NCBI GenBank assembly: GCA_017482485.1
Contig: JAFUMV010000001.1
Span: 1 to 64,000 of the forward strand
Origin: Lachnospiraceae bacterium
GTDB taxonomy: Bacteria > Bacillota > Clostridia > Lachnospirales > Lachnospiraceae
Length of the DNA: 64,000 nucleotides
Reading direction: 5' to 3'
Shown here: piece by piece, positions 1 to 8,399 of the stretch
Layout: each line of letters opens with the position of its first letter
Numbering within the stretch: the first letter of the stretch is position 1
Program-made: the position numbers and the translations under genes
Notes under the pieces: generated by a model
Told to the model about the DNA's origin: nothing
The model's input: the letters and a program-made list of their open reading frames with translations, nothing else
The model's database searches: none

Positions 1-1
1 A

Positions 2-451
2 AAATGGTGTAATGAGCTGATAAAGATCCACGGAGGGGAAGAACGGGTTGATTATGTGGCCGCTTTATATCGGAAGGAGATTGAGGACGGGCATGTGGAG
101 TCCGAAGTGAATCAGATCGTCCGCCGGATCAAACAGATTGTGGAAGAAAACTACGCGAGACCGGAATGTAATGTGGCCTGGATTGCGGATAAGGTGCATA
201 TGACATCCGGTTATATCGGAAGAATTTTCAAAAAGTACAGCGGGATCGGGCTGATGGAATATACCACTGAGTTAAGATTAAAGCAGGCCTGCACCTTTTT
301 GAAGACAGAAAACTGTTCTATCGCGGAGGTGGCGCAGAAGGTAGGATATGCGGATTCCAATTACTTCACCAAGCTTTTCCGGAATAAGCTTGGAATGTCA
401 CCATCAGAATATCGGAGAAAGAAGCAATCACTTTATGAGAAAAATCTATAA
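2..451 (+). CDS. AraC-type response regulator, C-terminal part (5' end outside window)
   Basis: The frame is open from base 2, so the gene starts before the window. What is present is the tail of a YesN-like response regulator: a linker followed by two AraC helix-turn-helix motifs. The family signature is seen in the stretches VHMTSGYIGRIFKKYSG and VGYADSNYFTKLFRNKLGMSPSEYR. The receiver domain is not in the window. The stop overlaps the start of the next gene, a YesM-type kinase, by 17 bases, so the two form a co-translated two-component pair. It probably activates the sugar genes downstream (HAD, GH3); that target is inferred from position only. Confidence 0.9.
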   Translation, partial: KWCNELIKIHGGEERVDYVAALYRKEIEDGHVESEVNQIVRRIKQIVEENYARPECNVAWIADKVHMTSGYIGRIFKKYSGIGLMEYTTELRLKQACTFLKTENCSIAEVAQKVGYADSNYFTKLFRNKLGMSPSEYRRKKQSLYEKNL

Positions 452-2252
452 TCGCATCAGTTTGTGTACCAAATTCATTCTCCTGTTCGCCATGCTGATC
501 TTTGTGGTGGTGGGCGTGTTTTCGGTGCTGTTATATGGCTATTTTCAGCGTACGGTAAAGGACTATATTGAAAATGCGGTGGAAGCCACCATCAATGCCA
601 ACACCAATGAATTACAGGTACTTCTGGAGCGCATTGAGACTTCTGCCAATCTGGTTCATTCCAACGATATCGCGTATACAGAATATCAGACGGATATATC
701 GGCCATCTGCGAGATGATCATATCTTTTGATAAAAATACGGATGATCTGAGAGCTTTTATCAATAAATATGATTCCAATCTGAGAGTGTTCAACAACTAT
801 TTTGTGACCTGCTTCGGAGAACAGGGCGAATATAATAACGTGCTTTTTACGGATACAATATGGCCTATTCATACCTATATGCCCAAGATGACGCAGCTGG
901 ATGAAAGAAACGGTTTCAGCAGCAGTCTGAAGGTGGCCGGTCAGGAGTGGTATCAGCAGGCAGAGGCATTAAAAGGGGAAAATTACTGGTTCGTGCAGGA
1001 AGATACCCCCGGGAGGCTTTGTATGGCCAGGGCATTGTCCTACAAATATATCACAAATGGCGGTTTCATACAGGAATATGATCTGGGCGTTTTGACCATC
1101 AGTTTTGATATCGCTTCGATTTCAAAACACCTGGATCTGAGCGAATATACATCGGAATCGGAAGTATTTCTGATTGATGACAATGAGCATGTCATATATC
1201 AGAACGGCACAGGGGATGATATTGAGCAGCTTATGGAAAATCTGACAGATAGAAAAGATGGTGGGATCCGGCATATGGACTATAACGGCAGGGCATCAAT
1301 GGTTCACAGAAAGAAACTTCCCCTGGGACTGCAGATCATCACCATCGTGCCCATACACGATATTCAGCAGATGACGGCGGATACTGTCGGTATTATCGGT
1401 ATTCTGGGCGTTACCACCATAGCAATCGCCGTGTGCATTACTTTTTTCATCAGCATGATGCTGGTAATGCCTCTGCGCAGATTCGCGCAGTATATGGAGG
1501 ACGGCAATACGGAAAAATATCCCTGCAATGAGGATAGAAAGGATGAGCTGGGAGCCATCTATAAAGGCTTCAATCACCTGATGCAGCAGTTAAAGGAATC
1601 CACGCACAAGATGCAGGTTGCCAATGAGGAGAAAAAGCAGGCGCAGCTGCATGCCCTGCAGGCCCAGATCAATCCTCATTTCGTATACAATACCTTAAAC
1701 TCGGTATCCTGTCTGGCTCTGCTCAAAGGGCAGGAAACGATTTCGGATGTGCTGGGAAATCTGACGAAAATCATGCGTTACAATATCAGCAATCCGGATC
1801 AGCTTGTTACCATGGCAGAGGAGATCAACAACATACGTCAGTATGAGAACATTCAGCGCTGCTGTTACAGGGACAGCTTTGTGTTTGAATATGATATTGC
1901 CCCGGAGGTGGAAAATGTTATGATTCCCAAGCTGATGATTCAGCCGCTGGTGGAAAATTCTCTGACGCACGGCATGAATTTTAAGGAAAATTGTGCAAAG
2001 GTCCGTTTATCGGCTTATCTGAAGAAAGATCAGATCGTGATCACCGTATGGGACAACGGCAAGGATGCGGATGTGGATCAGATCAATCAGTATGTGACCG
2101 GACAGAGAAAAATCGCCCATACCAGAGAAAGTTTTGGGGTGCGCAATGTATATGAACGGATTCTGGGAGTATTCGGGGAGCAGGCAGGTCTGGTCTATAA
2201 AAAAGATGAGGAAGGACATACGCTGGCCTGTATTTGGATACCGAACATTTAA
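435..2252 (+). CDS. YesM/LytS-type sensor histidine kinase
   Basis: This 605-residue membrane kinase is the partner of the regulator just upstream. A membrane segment lies near residues 14-38, then an extracellular sensor region of about 280 residues, a second membrane segment near 310-340, a HAMP-like linker and the His_kinase domain. The phosphoacceptor His is residue 415 in QINPHFVYNTLNS. The ATPase part shows an N box (PLVENSLTHG) and DNGKD. Start ATG 435 is chosen over an upstream frame start at 348 because it gives a proper signal-anchor; it overlaps the regulator gene by 17 bases. The ligand is unknown, but this family usually senses extracellular sugars or oligosaccharides. Confidence 0.92.
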   Translation: MRKIYNRISLCTKFILLFAMLIFVVVGVFSVLLYGYFQRTVKDYIENAVEATINANTNELQVLLERIETSANLVHSNDIAYTEYQTDISAICEMIISFDKNTDDLRAFINKYDSNLRVFNNYFVTCFGEQGEYNNVLFTDTIWPIHTYMPKMTQLDERNGFSSSLKVAGQEWYQQAEALKGENYWFVQEDTPGRLCMARALSYKYITNGGFIQEYDLGVLTISFDIASISKHLDLSEYTSESEVFLIDDNEHVIYQNGTGDDIEQLMENLTDRKDGGIRHMDYNGRASMVHRKKLPLGLQIITIVPIHDIQQMTADTVGIIGILGVTTIAIAVCITFFISMMLVMPLRRFAQYMEDGNTEKYPCNEDRKDELGAIYKGFNHLMQQLKESTHKMQVANEEKKQAQLHALQAQINPHFVYNTLNSVSCLALLKGQETISDVLGNLTKIMRYNISNPDQLVTMAEEINNIRQYENIQRCCYRDSFVFEYDIAPEVENVMIPKLMIQPLVENSLTHGMNFKENCAKVRLSAYLKKDQIVITVWDNGKDADVDQINQYVTGQRKIAHTRESFGVRNVYERILGVFGEQAGLVYKKDEEGHTLACIWIPNI

Positions 2253-2289
2253 ACCGCCGCTGATGTCAGAGGGAGGCAGAAGGAAGAAA

Positions 2290-3123
2290 ATGGATTTTAT
2301 TAAAAAAATGGAATATTTTGTCGGAATTGATTCTGATGGTACAGCATTTGATTCTATGACAATAAAGCATACAGATTCCTTTATTCCTGCGGCCATTGAA
2401 ATTTTTAAGCTGCAGGAATGTGAACAGATATATAGGGAAGCAGCAGAAAGAATTAATCTCTTTTCCCTTATGAGAGGAATCAACAGATTTCCGGGGCTTC
2501 TTCTGGCCTTGCAGGAAATGCAGAAGAAGAAGCTCTGGGAAGGGAATGTGGAAGAGCTGGAAAAATACATAAAGTCCGGCTATGCGCTTTCCAATACGGG
2601 ACTGGAAACATGGATTGCAGAGCATCCTTCGGATTTTATGGAGAAGGTGCTTGCATGGAGTCGTTTGGGAGATGTTTATTTTAAGAAGCTGACACTGGAT
2701 ATTCCGCCCTTTGATGGAGTGGCGGAGGCAGTTGAGCATATGAGGCAGCATGCGGATATTATGGTAGTTTCTGCGGCATCCGCTGCAGGCCTTATGAAAG
2801 ACTGGGGAAATGCCGGACTGGCGCAAAAGGTGAGTTTCATAGCAGGACAGGAGTTTGGCGGAAAGGACAAACAGCTGCTTTATGCTGTGGACAGGGGCTT
2901 TGACCGGAACAAAATGCTGATGATTGGAGATGCGCCGGGTGACTATGAAGCTGCAAAAAAAGCTGGAATTCATTTTTATCCGGTCATACCGGGGAAGGAA
3001 AAAGAATGTTGGAATCTGCTTTGCAGGAAATATTTTAATCTGTTTATAACGGGGCAATATGACGAAATAACAGAAAGTGCCCTGTATCAGGAATTTCTGG
3101 GCTGCCTGAAAGGAGAAGCATAA
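2290..3123 (+). CDS. HAD-superfamily hydrolase (phosphatase-like)
   Basis: The 277-residue protein begins with the HAD motif I form GIDSDGTAFDSM, in which the first Asp is the nucleophile and the second the acid/base. It ends with motif IV MLMIGDAPGDYEAA, and an Ala/Ser-rich motif II (MVVSAASAAG) lies between. A helical cap fills roughly residues 20-120. Start ATG 2290 follows a purine-rich ribosome site (GGGAGGCAGAAGG); an in-frame upstream start would run deep into the kinase gene. The stop shares an A with the ATG of the GH3 gene (TAATG), so translation is coupled. It probably dephosphorylates a sugar phosphate; the substrate cannot be told. Confidence 0.85.
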   Translation: MDFIKKMEYFVGIDSDGTAFDSMTIKHTDSFIPAAIEIFKLQECEQIYREAAERINLFSLMRGINRFPGLLLALQEMQKKKLWEGNVEELEKYIKSGYALSNTGLETWIAEHPSDFMEKVLAWSRLGDVYFKKLTLDIPPFDGVAEAVEHMRQHADIMVVSAASAAGLMKDWGNAGLAQKVSFIAGQEFGGKDKQLLYAVDRGFDRNKMLMIGDAPGDYEAAKKAGIHFYPVIPGKEKECWNLLCRKYFNLFITGQYDEITESALYQEFLGCLKGEA

Positions 3124-4754
3124 TGATTGAAGATATCTTAAAAACAATGACACTGGAAGAAAAAGTCGGGCAGATGTGTGTGCCGATTCTGGAGTCTGAT
3201 CATATTACGGAGGAGATCCGTAAGGCCATAGAGGACTATCATGTGGGCGTGATCCGATATTGTCCGGATGCCAGGTTTGATAATGCAAGTGTCGCAGTGG
3301 GAGAACCCAATAAATATTTTACTCCCGATGAAAATGCGGAATTTTTGAATGAACTTCAGCGTCTGTCTAGGCTGCCGCTGATTATTTCGGTTGACCAGGA
3401 GGGTGGCTGCCGCTCTGATATCAACCGCAATCATGCGATGGTCTATGCCAGCCATATGTGTTTTGGGGTTGCCGATGATGCGGAACTTACCTATAAGGTG
3501 GCAAAGGCTGCAGCGGAGGAATTCCGGGCAATGGGCATCCATCAGATTCAGTCACCGATCTGTGATGTATTCCGTTATCCGGGCAGACAGACGATGAAAG
3601 CCGCAACCTTTGGCGATGATCCCGAGCTTGTGGCAAAGCATGCTGTGGCCATGAAGAGAGGTTTCAGGGATGGAGGCGTATTGTCAATGGGAAAACATTT
3701 CCCGGGATATGGCTCTATCGCTACCGATGCCCATAAAGGGACTGCGCACATTACAAAAAGTGCAGAAGAGCTGGAAAGAGAGGATATTGTGCCGTTTAAG
3801 CAGCTGATAGATGATGGGGTTGACGGAATCATGATGGGACACGTGATCGTGGACGCGATTGATGCAAAATATCCGGCTACGCTCTCTGAGACTCTTACCA
3901 CAGGCTATTTGAGGAAAAAACTGGGGTTTGAGGGTATTGTGATGACAGATGCCATGAGAATGAAGGCAATTCAGGATCATTACGGCACCGGACAGGCTTC
4001 TGTAATGGCTGTGAAGGCGGGCTGCAATCTGGTGCTTTTGCGCGGAGATTTTGCCCATTTTAAGGAAGGCTATGATGCCCTTTTGGCAGCGGCAGAAAAC
4101 GGTGAGATTTCAGAGAAAATTCTCGATACCAGCGTGCGCAGGATTTTAAAAGCAAAAGAGAGTATTGGACTGTTTGAGAACAGATATGCAGATGCATCGA
4201 AGGCGAAAGAAATGGTGGGATGCAGCAAACATCAGCAGCTTTTATTTGAACTGGCATCGAGGTCCGTTTCTGTATTCCGAAAGAAGGCATTGCCCCTTTC
4301 ATATAATGACGGAAAGAAGATTTTTGTTGTCAGTCCGGAGCCTCAGAAAATCGCGGCCGCAATGGATGAAAAACAGTGTGTGGATATGCTGGAAAAAGAA
4401 ATCAGAGCCATTCATGCGGATACTGACGGGATCGTTGTAAAGCTTGATCCGGATGAAGCGGATATCCGCCAAGCGGCATCTGCAGCAGAAGGTGCGGATG
4501 TGATCGTATTGGGGATGTGCAGTGCGATCATCTGGAACAATCAGGTGAAGCTCTATCAGGCGCTTCAGAAGCTGAAAAAGCCTCTGATTGTGGTCGCGAT
4601 GGAATCCCCATGTGATCTTGAATTGATTCCCGACTGTGAAAATTATCTCGCCACATACGGCGCCGCCAGAGACTGGATGAAGGCTGCAGCGATGAGAATA
4701 TTCGGACTGACGGATCTCAACGCAAAGCCTTCCATCGAGATGCCGGTTTTATAG
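3123..4754 (+). CDS. Glycoside hydrolase family 3, NagZ-like
   Basis: This 543-residue GH3 protein has a TIM-barrel domain (about 1-330) and an alpha/beta sandwich tail. It carries the NagZ signature: GKHFPGYG at residues 190-197 with D202 and H204 (TDAHKG) as the expected acid/base dyad, and the nucleophile D276 in GIVMTDAMRM. NagZ-type GH3 enzymes cleave beta-N-acetylglucosaminides, some by phosphorolysis. There is no signal peptide, so it should act on imported saccharides in the cytoplasm. The gene is coupled to the HAD gene before it and sits 9 bases from the next. N-acetylhexosaminidase activity is likely; beta-glucosidase is less likely given the D-x-H loop. Confidence 0.88.
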   Translation: MIEDILKTMTLEEKVGQMCVPILESDHITEEIRKAIEDYHVGVIRYCPDARFDNASVAVGEPNKYFTPDENAEFLNELQRLSRLPLIISVDQEGGCRSDINRNHAMVYASHMCFGVADDAELTYKVAKAAAEEFRAMGIHQIQSPICDVFRYPGRQTMKAATFGDDPELVAKHAVAMKRGFRDGGVLSMGKHFPGYGSIATDAHKGTAHITKSAEELEREDIVPFKQLIDDGVDGIMMGHVIVDAIDAKYPATLSETLTTGYLRKKLGFEGIVMTDAMRMKAIQDHYGTGQASVMAVKAGCNLVLLRGDFAHFKEGYDALLAAAENGEISEKILDTSVRRILKAKESIGLFENRYADASKAKEMVGCSKHQQLLFELASRSVSVFRKKALPLSYNDGKKIFVVSPEPQKIAAAMDEKQCVDMLEKEIRAIHADTDGIVVKLDPDEADIRQAASAAEGADVIVLGMCSAIIWNNQVKLYQALQKLKKPLIVVAMESPCDLELIPDCENYLATYGAARDWMKAAAMRIFGLTDLNAKPSIEMPVL

Positions 4755-4763
4755 GAGATGTGT

Positions 4764-5969
4764 ATGAATGCGATTGATACTGCATGGAAATTTATTTTTG
4801 ACTTCTTTTATTGTGAAAAAACGGAGCTGATTTATGACTTTTTGGTGGATAGAAAGCATCCGGCCACTTTCGGGCTTCCTGCACCGGCACAGATTCAGGC
4901 ACAGATTCCCAACCCCTGTGGCTGGGGGACGGGAATGGAGGATTCTGTTTTAAACGGCGGCAGCGCGCTGGATGCCGTGGTTGCCGAATTCGCTGCCACA
5001 GGAAACAAAGAGCTGAAGGAGACTGCAGATCATCTGTTCGCCGGACTGATGCGCTGTGCGCGGGTGTCAAAAGAGCCGGGATTCATCGCGCGCAGCGTTT
5101 CCCCGGAGGATGAAAAAAGCTATTATTTCAATTCATCCCGTGACCAGTATACGCACTGGGTATATGCCGCAGTGAGATTTTATGACTGCGCATTGTCTGA
5201 TGAAAAACAAAAGCAGGATATTCGATGTGTGCTTCGGCTAATCGCCGAAAAGTGTGAAAGAGACGTCAGGGAAGAAAATGGTTACAACATGCTGCGCGCT
5301 GACGGCAGGATCGGGATTATCGGTCAGATGTGCGGTGACATAGGCGCTCATGAGCACCTGCGGCTGCCCATGTTTTATGCGGCAGCCTGGCATGTCACAA
5401 AACAGGAGCACTGGAAAGAAATGTGTTACCGTTATTTGTCGGAGGCCATCGAAAAGACGCTGCCCTTTGCGCCGGAGAATCATCGGGGTTATGTTACGCT
5501 GCAGCTGCAGTATTCCCTGCGGCTGCTGTATGATGTGATAGAAGATTGTTCCGTCAAAACGCAGCTGCTGCAATTGATGACGCGTTTCGCCGATTATGCT
5601 GAGCCTCTCGCCATTCGAAACGGCGGGCAGCTTTGCACCAGGGATAAAGAAGAATTCTGTTTTCGATACCGCCCCTGGAATCAGTGCGGTGAAATGCGTT
5701 ACATGGGCGAGTATGGTGGATATCCGTACTACAACCCTGCACAAAGTGAGTGGAAAGAAAATAAAGCTTTCTATCCCCTGCGGGAGGTTGGGGAGGCTGC
5801 CAGCGTTGCGGCGATCTGTCCGCACAGGGCCGTGAATGAGCAGGTCTTTCTTATATTACAGCGGCTGGCGGGGTATATCGATTATGAGAATCACTACACC
5901 TATGCGCCGTTACTGATCGCCTGCGGGTATAAACTTTGTCTGGAAAATAAAGCCGTAAACAGTAAATAA
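4764..5969 (+). CDS. Unrecognised helical protein, possibly six-hairpin glycosidase-like
   Basis: About 401 residues with no signal peptide. I do not recognise a named family. Seen in it are an N-terminal glycine and acid rich patch (CGWGTGMEDSVLNGGSALD), regularly spaced aromatic helices, and a late motif RYRPWNQCGEMRYMGEYGG. The pattern recalls six-hairpin (alpha/alpha)6 enzymes such as unsaturated glycosyl hydrolases or heparinase-type lyases, but this is inference. GGAG at 4754-4757 abuts ATG 4758 and is six bases from ATG 4764, so the latter is the better start. It is the last gene of the GH3 operon; a strong terminator lies 140 bases downstream. Confidence 0.7.
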   Translation: MNAIDTAWKFIFDFFYCEKTELIYDFLVDRKHPATFGLPAPAQIQAQIPNPCGWGTGMEDSVLNGGSALDAVVAEFAATGNKELKETADHLFAGLMRCARVSKEPGFIARSVSPEDEKSYYFNSSRDQYTHWVYAAVRFYDCALSDEKQKQDIRCVLRLIAEKCERDVREENGYNMLRADGRIGIIGQMCGDIGAHEHLRLPMFYAAAWHVTKQEHWKEMCYRYLSEAIEKTLPFAPENHRGYVTLQLQYSLRLLYDVIEDCSVKTQLLQLMTRFADYAEPLAIRNGGQLCTRDKEEFCFRYRPWNQCGEMRYMGEYGGYPYYNPAQSEWKENKAFYPLREVGEAASVAAICPHRAVNEQVFLILQRLAGYIDYENHYTYAPLLIACGYKLCLENKAVNSK

Positions 5970-5970
5970 G

Positions 5971-6051
5971 AGACTCTATCACGGTTCCGCAAATATCATC
6001 GAGAAGCCTTTATTTGGATATGGCAAGCCCTACAATGATTACGGCCTTGGC
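5971..6051 (+). pseudogene. Remnant of a DUF3990 gene (N-terminal scrap)
   Basis: A 27-codon stretch reads LYHGSANIIEKPLFG followed by YGKPYNDYGLGG. This matches the conserved opening of DUF3990 proteins, which are ADP-ribosyltransferase-like and often sit in toxin-antitoxin-type pairs with DUF3791. The similarity then stops and the frame runs into a terminator. There is no start codon with a ribosome site and no downstream domain, so this is debris left by a deletion. The family assignment is from memory of the motif. Confidence 0.6.
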
Positions 6052-6107
6052 GGCACCGCCGGCGCGTGTTGTTCCAACACTGATGGATTCCCTTTTCTGG
6101 GGTGGTT

Positions 6108-6141
6108 AAAGGCACCATGCAGTTATGCAGGTGCCTTTTTT
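6108..6141 (+). terminator. Rho-independent terminator of the GH3 operon
   Basis: Arms AAAGGCACC and GGTGCCTTT enclose an inner TGCA/TGCA pair and a short loop. The right arm runs straight into a T tract (6134-6141). It is placed to end transcripts from the HAD-GH3 operon. Confidence 0.85.
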
Positions 6142-6191
6142 GGAAGAAATGGGATTTTGCATTGTTCCGTTAATTTATTAAATGTTGTTCC

Positions 6192-6329
6192 GACAACGGC
6201 AGAGCCGGAAGATTGCTTGTGAATCTTGAATTGATGAAAGCGGGATATCCACCTATTGATATTAAATTTACGGATAGGATTGCTCGACCTGCTTTTGAAA
6301 TGGGAGGTCACCTATGCCTTTTGAAATAG
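6192..6329 (+). pseudogene. Remnant of a Fic-family gene (C-terminal part)
   Basis: In this frame the sequence reads DNGRAGRLLVNLELMKAGYP followed by PIDIKFTDR. That is the second half of the Fic motif (HPF-x-D/E-x-NGR-x-GR) and the helix that follows it in Fic/Doc AMP-transferases. The catalytic His and the whole N-terminal region are absent, and a stop codon lies just upstream (gtTAAttt). The tail after FTDR no longer resembles the family. It is a decayed fragment with no expected activity. Confidence 0.75.
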
Positions 6330-6345
6330 TAAGTCAGCATTTATA

Positions 6346-6392
6346 ATGACTTTACTATTTTTTAATAAATCAATTAGCACTCACCTCTTGAC
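6346..6392 (+). repeat. 47-bp direct repeat, copy 1 (matches clpB regulatory region)
   Basis: Identical base for base to 27621-27667 in front of clpB, with weaker similarity continuing upstream to 6333. It includes the left CIRCE half TTAGCACTC and ends within the -35 hexamer (TTGAC), after which the two copies diverge. The copies are in the same orientation and 21,275 bases apart. Confidence 0.95.
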
Positions 6393-6423
6393 GTTGGAAC
6401 GTGAACTTTGTCTTACTTTATCA

Positions 6424-6465
6424 AGTGCTGTAAAGCCTTTATTTATAGGCTTTGCGGCACTTTTT
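6424..6465 (+). terminator. Hairpin with T tract, terminator-like
   Basis: Arms AGTGCTGTAAAGCC and GGCTTTGCGGCACT pair over 13 of 14 positions (one mismatch, one G-T pair) around an AT-rich loop and are followed by TTTTTA. No gene ends just upstream, so the terminator may be left over from a lost gene, or the hairpin may belong to an old integration site. Function is inferred from shape only. Confidence 0.55.
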
Positions 6466-6571
6466 ATATTTTGTCTGGTGGTGTCTGGATTTGTGGTTTT
6501 TGATAAATTTGGTGTAAAAATTGGTGTAATAAAAGCCGTTGTTTATTTTTGTATATCTGCTAAAATAAAGG

Positions 6572-6619
6572 GGTAAGTTAAAGGGTGAGTTAGAGGGTAA
6601 GTTAGAGGGTAAGTTAAAG
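6572..6619 (+). repeat. Four tandem copies of a 12-bp repeat
   Basis: Units are GGTAAGTTAAAG, GGTGAGTTAGAG, GGTAAGTTAGAG and GGTAAGTTAAAG, back to back. They lie 43 bases before the start of the AlbA_2-type gene, where they could form a leader or binding array. A short open frame through them has no start site, so coding use is unlikely. Confidence 0.85.
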
Positions 6620-6662
6620 AAAAGGATCACTCGCATTAACAGCTTCGGGGAGGAGGAATACA

Positions 6663-8186
6663 ATGCCATTACCAATCAATATATCCGATCTGATCAATCG
6701 CCGGGTGGTAGAGAACGCCCGTGTAGAATACAAAGGAGACTGGAATCCGGAACCAATCCTGCACTCCATCTGTGCTTTTGCCAATGACATTGACAACTGG
6801 GGCGGCGGCTATATTATTATCGGCATCGACGAAGAAAATGGTATGCCCAAGTTCCCCATCAGGGGTCTTGAAAAAAGTTCTATTGACCGCATCAACAAGG
6901 AACTGCTGCAAAAGTGCAATCTGATTGAGCCGAGGTATATTCCCATTGTGGAGCAGACCACCTTTGACGGCAAAGAGATTATTGTCTTGTGGGTACCGGG
7001 TGGTTCTGACAGACCCTATAAGTGTCCGGTAGCGTTTCCTACAGAGAAGGCAAAGAAAGCTGAGAAAGCATACTACATTCGTAAGCTGTCTAACAGTATC
7101 CGTGCCAATGCTCTGGAGGAAAAGGAACTGGTCCTGTTGTCCAGCAGTCAGCCTTATGATGATCGTGCAAACCTGATGGCTAAGGTGGAGGATTTGAAAT
7201 CCAGCCTGATCTCCGAGTTTCTGCATACCGTGGGCAGTGACCTTCACAGCGCATCTCTGCGCAGACCCGTTGAGGAAATTGCAACATCCATGCGCCTTAT
7301 CGGTGGTCCTTCGGAAATGCGTCGCCCATTGAATGTGGGTCTGATGTTCTTTAACGAACAGCCGGAATCCTTTTTTCCCTATGCCCGGATTGAGGTGGTG
7401 GATAAACCTGATCCTACCGGAATAGGCATGACAGAAAAGGTATTCACCGGGCCGCTGGATCGTCAGCTGCGGGATGCACTGAGCTATATCAAAAACTATA
7501 TCATTAAAGAAAAGGTGACGAAGATCTCCGGACAGGCAGAAGCGGTGCGGATATACAACTATCCTTATGATGCCGTGGAAGAAACTTTGTCCAATGCCAT
7601 TTACCATAAGTCATATCAGGTCGGAGAGCCGATCACGGTCACAATTACACCGGATCGTATGGAAATTACCAGTTTGCCGGGGCCTGACCGGACAATTTCT
7701 GACGAGGATATTCAGAACCGGCGCATGATCTCCAGACGGTATCGCAATCGCCGTATCGGTGACTTCCTGAAAGAACTGAAACTGGTAGAGGGCCGTAATA
7801 CCGGTATTCCCACGATTCTGCGGGCAATGGATTCCAATGGTTCCCAGCCCCCCGTTTTTGAAACGGATGCGGAGCGAACCTATTTTACCGTCATTTTACC
7901 GGTCCACGAAAGTTTTCTTGAAGCAGCTGATATTGCAAAATCCCAGGGTAAAGCGAAAAGAAGGTCGTTGGAAGAAATCAAGGTACTGATTTTGGATACA
8001 CTGAAAGGTTGTGGAAATCTTTCTGCAACAGAGTTGGCAGCTGCTATGGGTTATGCCAAAGTATCCGGTACCGTTACCAAGGCTATCAAAGAACTGCTTG
8101 CCGAAGGAAAGGTTGTATACTCGGAACCGGATCGTATTCATTCAAGAAACCAGAAGATATGTCTGGTGGAGAGCGGAAATGAATAA
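6663..8186 (+). CDS. AlbA_2-domain transcriptional regulator with RecG/HATPase_c_4-like C-terminus
   Basis: This 507-residue protein starts with an AlbA_2 (Schlafen-type) nucleic-acid-binding domain, visible as VEYKGDW, then HSICAFANDI and WGGGYIIIGIDEENG. The middle holds a GHKL-like region annotated in relatives as a RecG-like C-terminal or HATPase_c_4 domain (AVEETLSNAIYHKSY, then ITSLPGP). The last 80 residues look like a winged helix (LSATELAAAMGYAKVSGTVT). The start follows a strong GGGAGGAGG site. No operon partner is present. Such proteins are common in accessory regions of Clostridia and are thought to be DNA-binding regulators; what this one controls is unknown. Confidence 0.8.
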   Translation: MPLPINISDLINRRVVENARVEYKGDWNPEPILHSICAFANDIDNWGGGYIIIGIDEENGMPKFPIRGLEKSSIDRINKELLQKCNLIEPRYIPIVEQTTFDGKEIIVLWVPGGSDRPYKCPVAFPTEKAKKAEKAYYIRKLSNSIRANALEEKELVLLSSSQPYDDRANLMAKVEDLKSSLISEFLHTVGSDLHSASLRRPVEEIATSMRLIGGPSEMRRPLNVGLMFFNEQPESFFPYARIEVVDKPDPTGIGMTEKVFTGPLDRQLRDALSYIKNYIIKEKVTKISGQAEAVRIYNYPYDAVEETLSNAIYHKSYQVGEPITVTITPDRMEITSLPGPDRTISDEDIQNRRMISRRYRNRRIGDFLKELKLVEGRNTGIPTILRAMDSNGSQPPVFETDAERTYFTVILPVHESFLEAADIAKSQGKAKRRSLEEIKVLILDTLKGCGNLSATELAAAMGYAKVSGTVTKAIKELLAEGKVVYSEPDRIHSRNQKICLVESGNE

Positions 8187-8329
8187 TATACAGTTAAGGC
8201 ATTAATCTGTCTTGCGATACTTATCGTGAATTGGTCTATAAATATGTATATGCTCTTAAAGATCTACGAAATGCTATTGAGATTGCATATGTGGGGATTA
8301 TAATCCTGTCTTTGACAGTTAAACAGAAT

Positions 8330-8375
8330 AAAATACCTCGCAACCCCAGTGTTTATGCCGGCTGCGAGGTATTTT
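8330..8375. terminator. Bidirectional terminator between AlbA_2 gene and transposase remnant
   Basis: Arms AAAATACCTCGCA (8330-8342) and TGCGAGGTATTTT (8363-8375) are perfect complements with A and T runs outside. It can serve both the + strand AlbA_2 gene and the - strand transposase remnant. Confidence 0.85.
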
Positions 8376-8399
8376 GTTTTCGCTTTGAAGTATGGTATT

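Larger units (their letters stand above)
5970..6662. other. Gene-poor decayed stretch with chimeric regulatory DNA
   Basis: These 693 bases hold no intact gene. In order they contain a DUF3990 scrap, a terminator, a Fic scrap, a copy of part of the clpB promoter region (6333-6392), a MerR-operator-like stretch (ACGTT-GG-AACGT at 6391-6402), a hairpin with T tract (6424-6465), AT-rich DNA and four copies of a 12-bp repeat. The patchwork suggests repeated insertion and deletion events between the two sugar loci. Confidence 0.7.
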
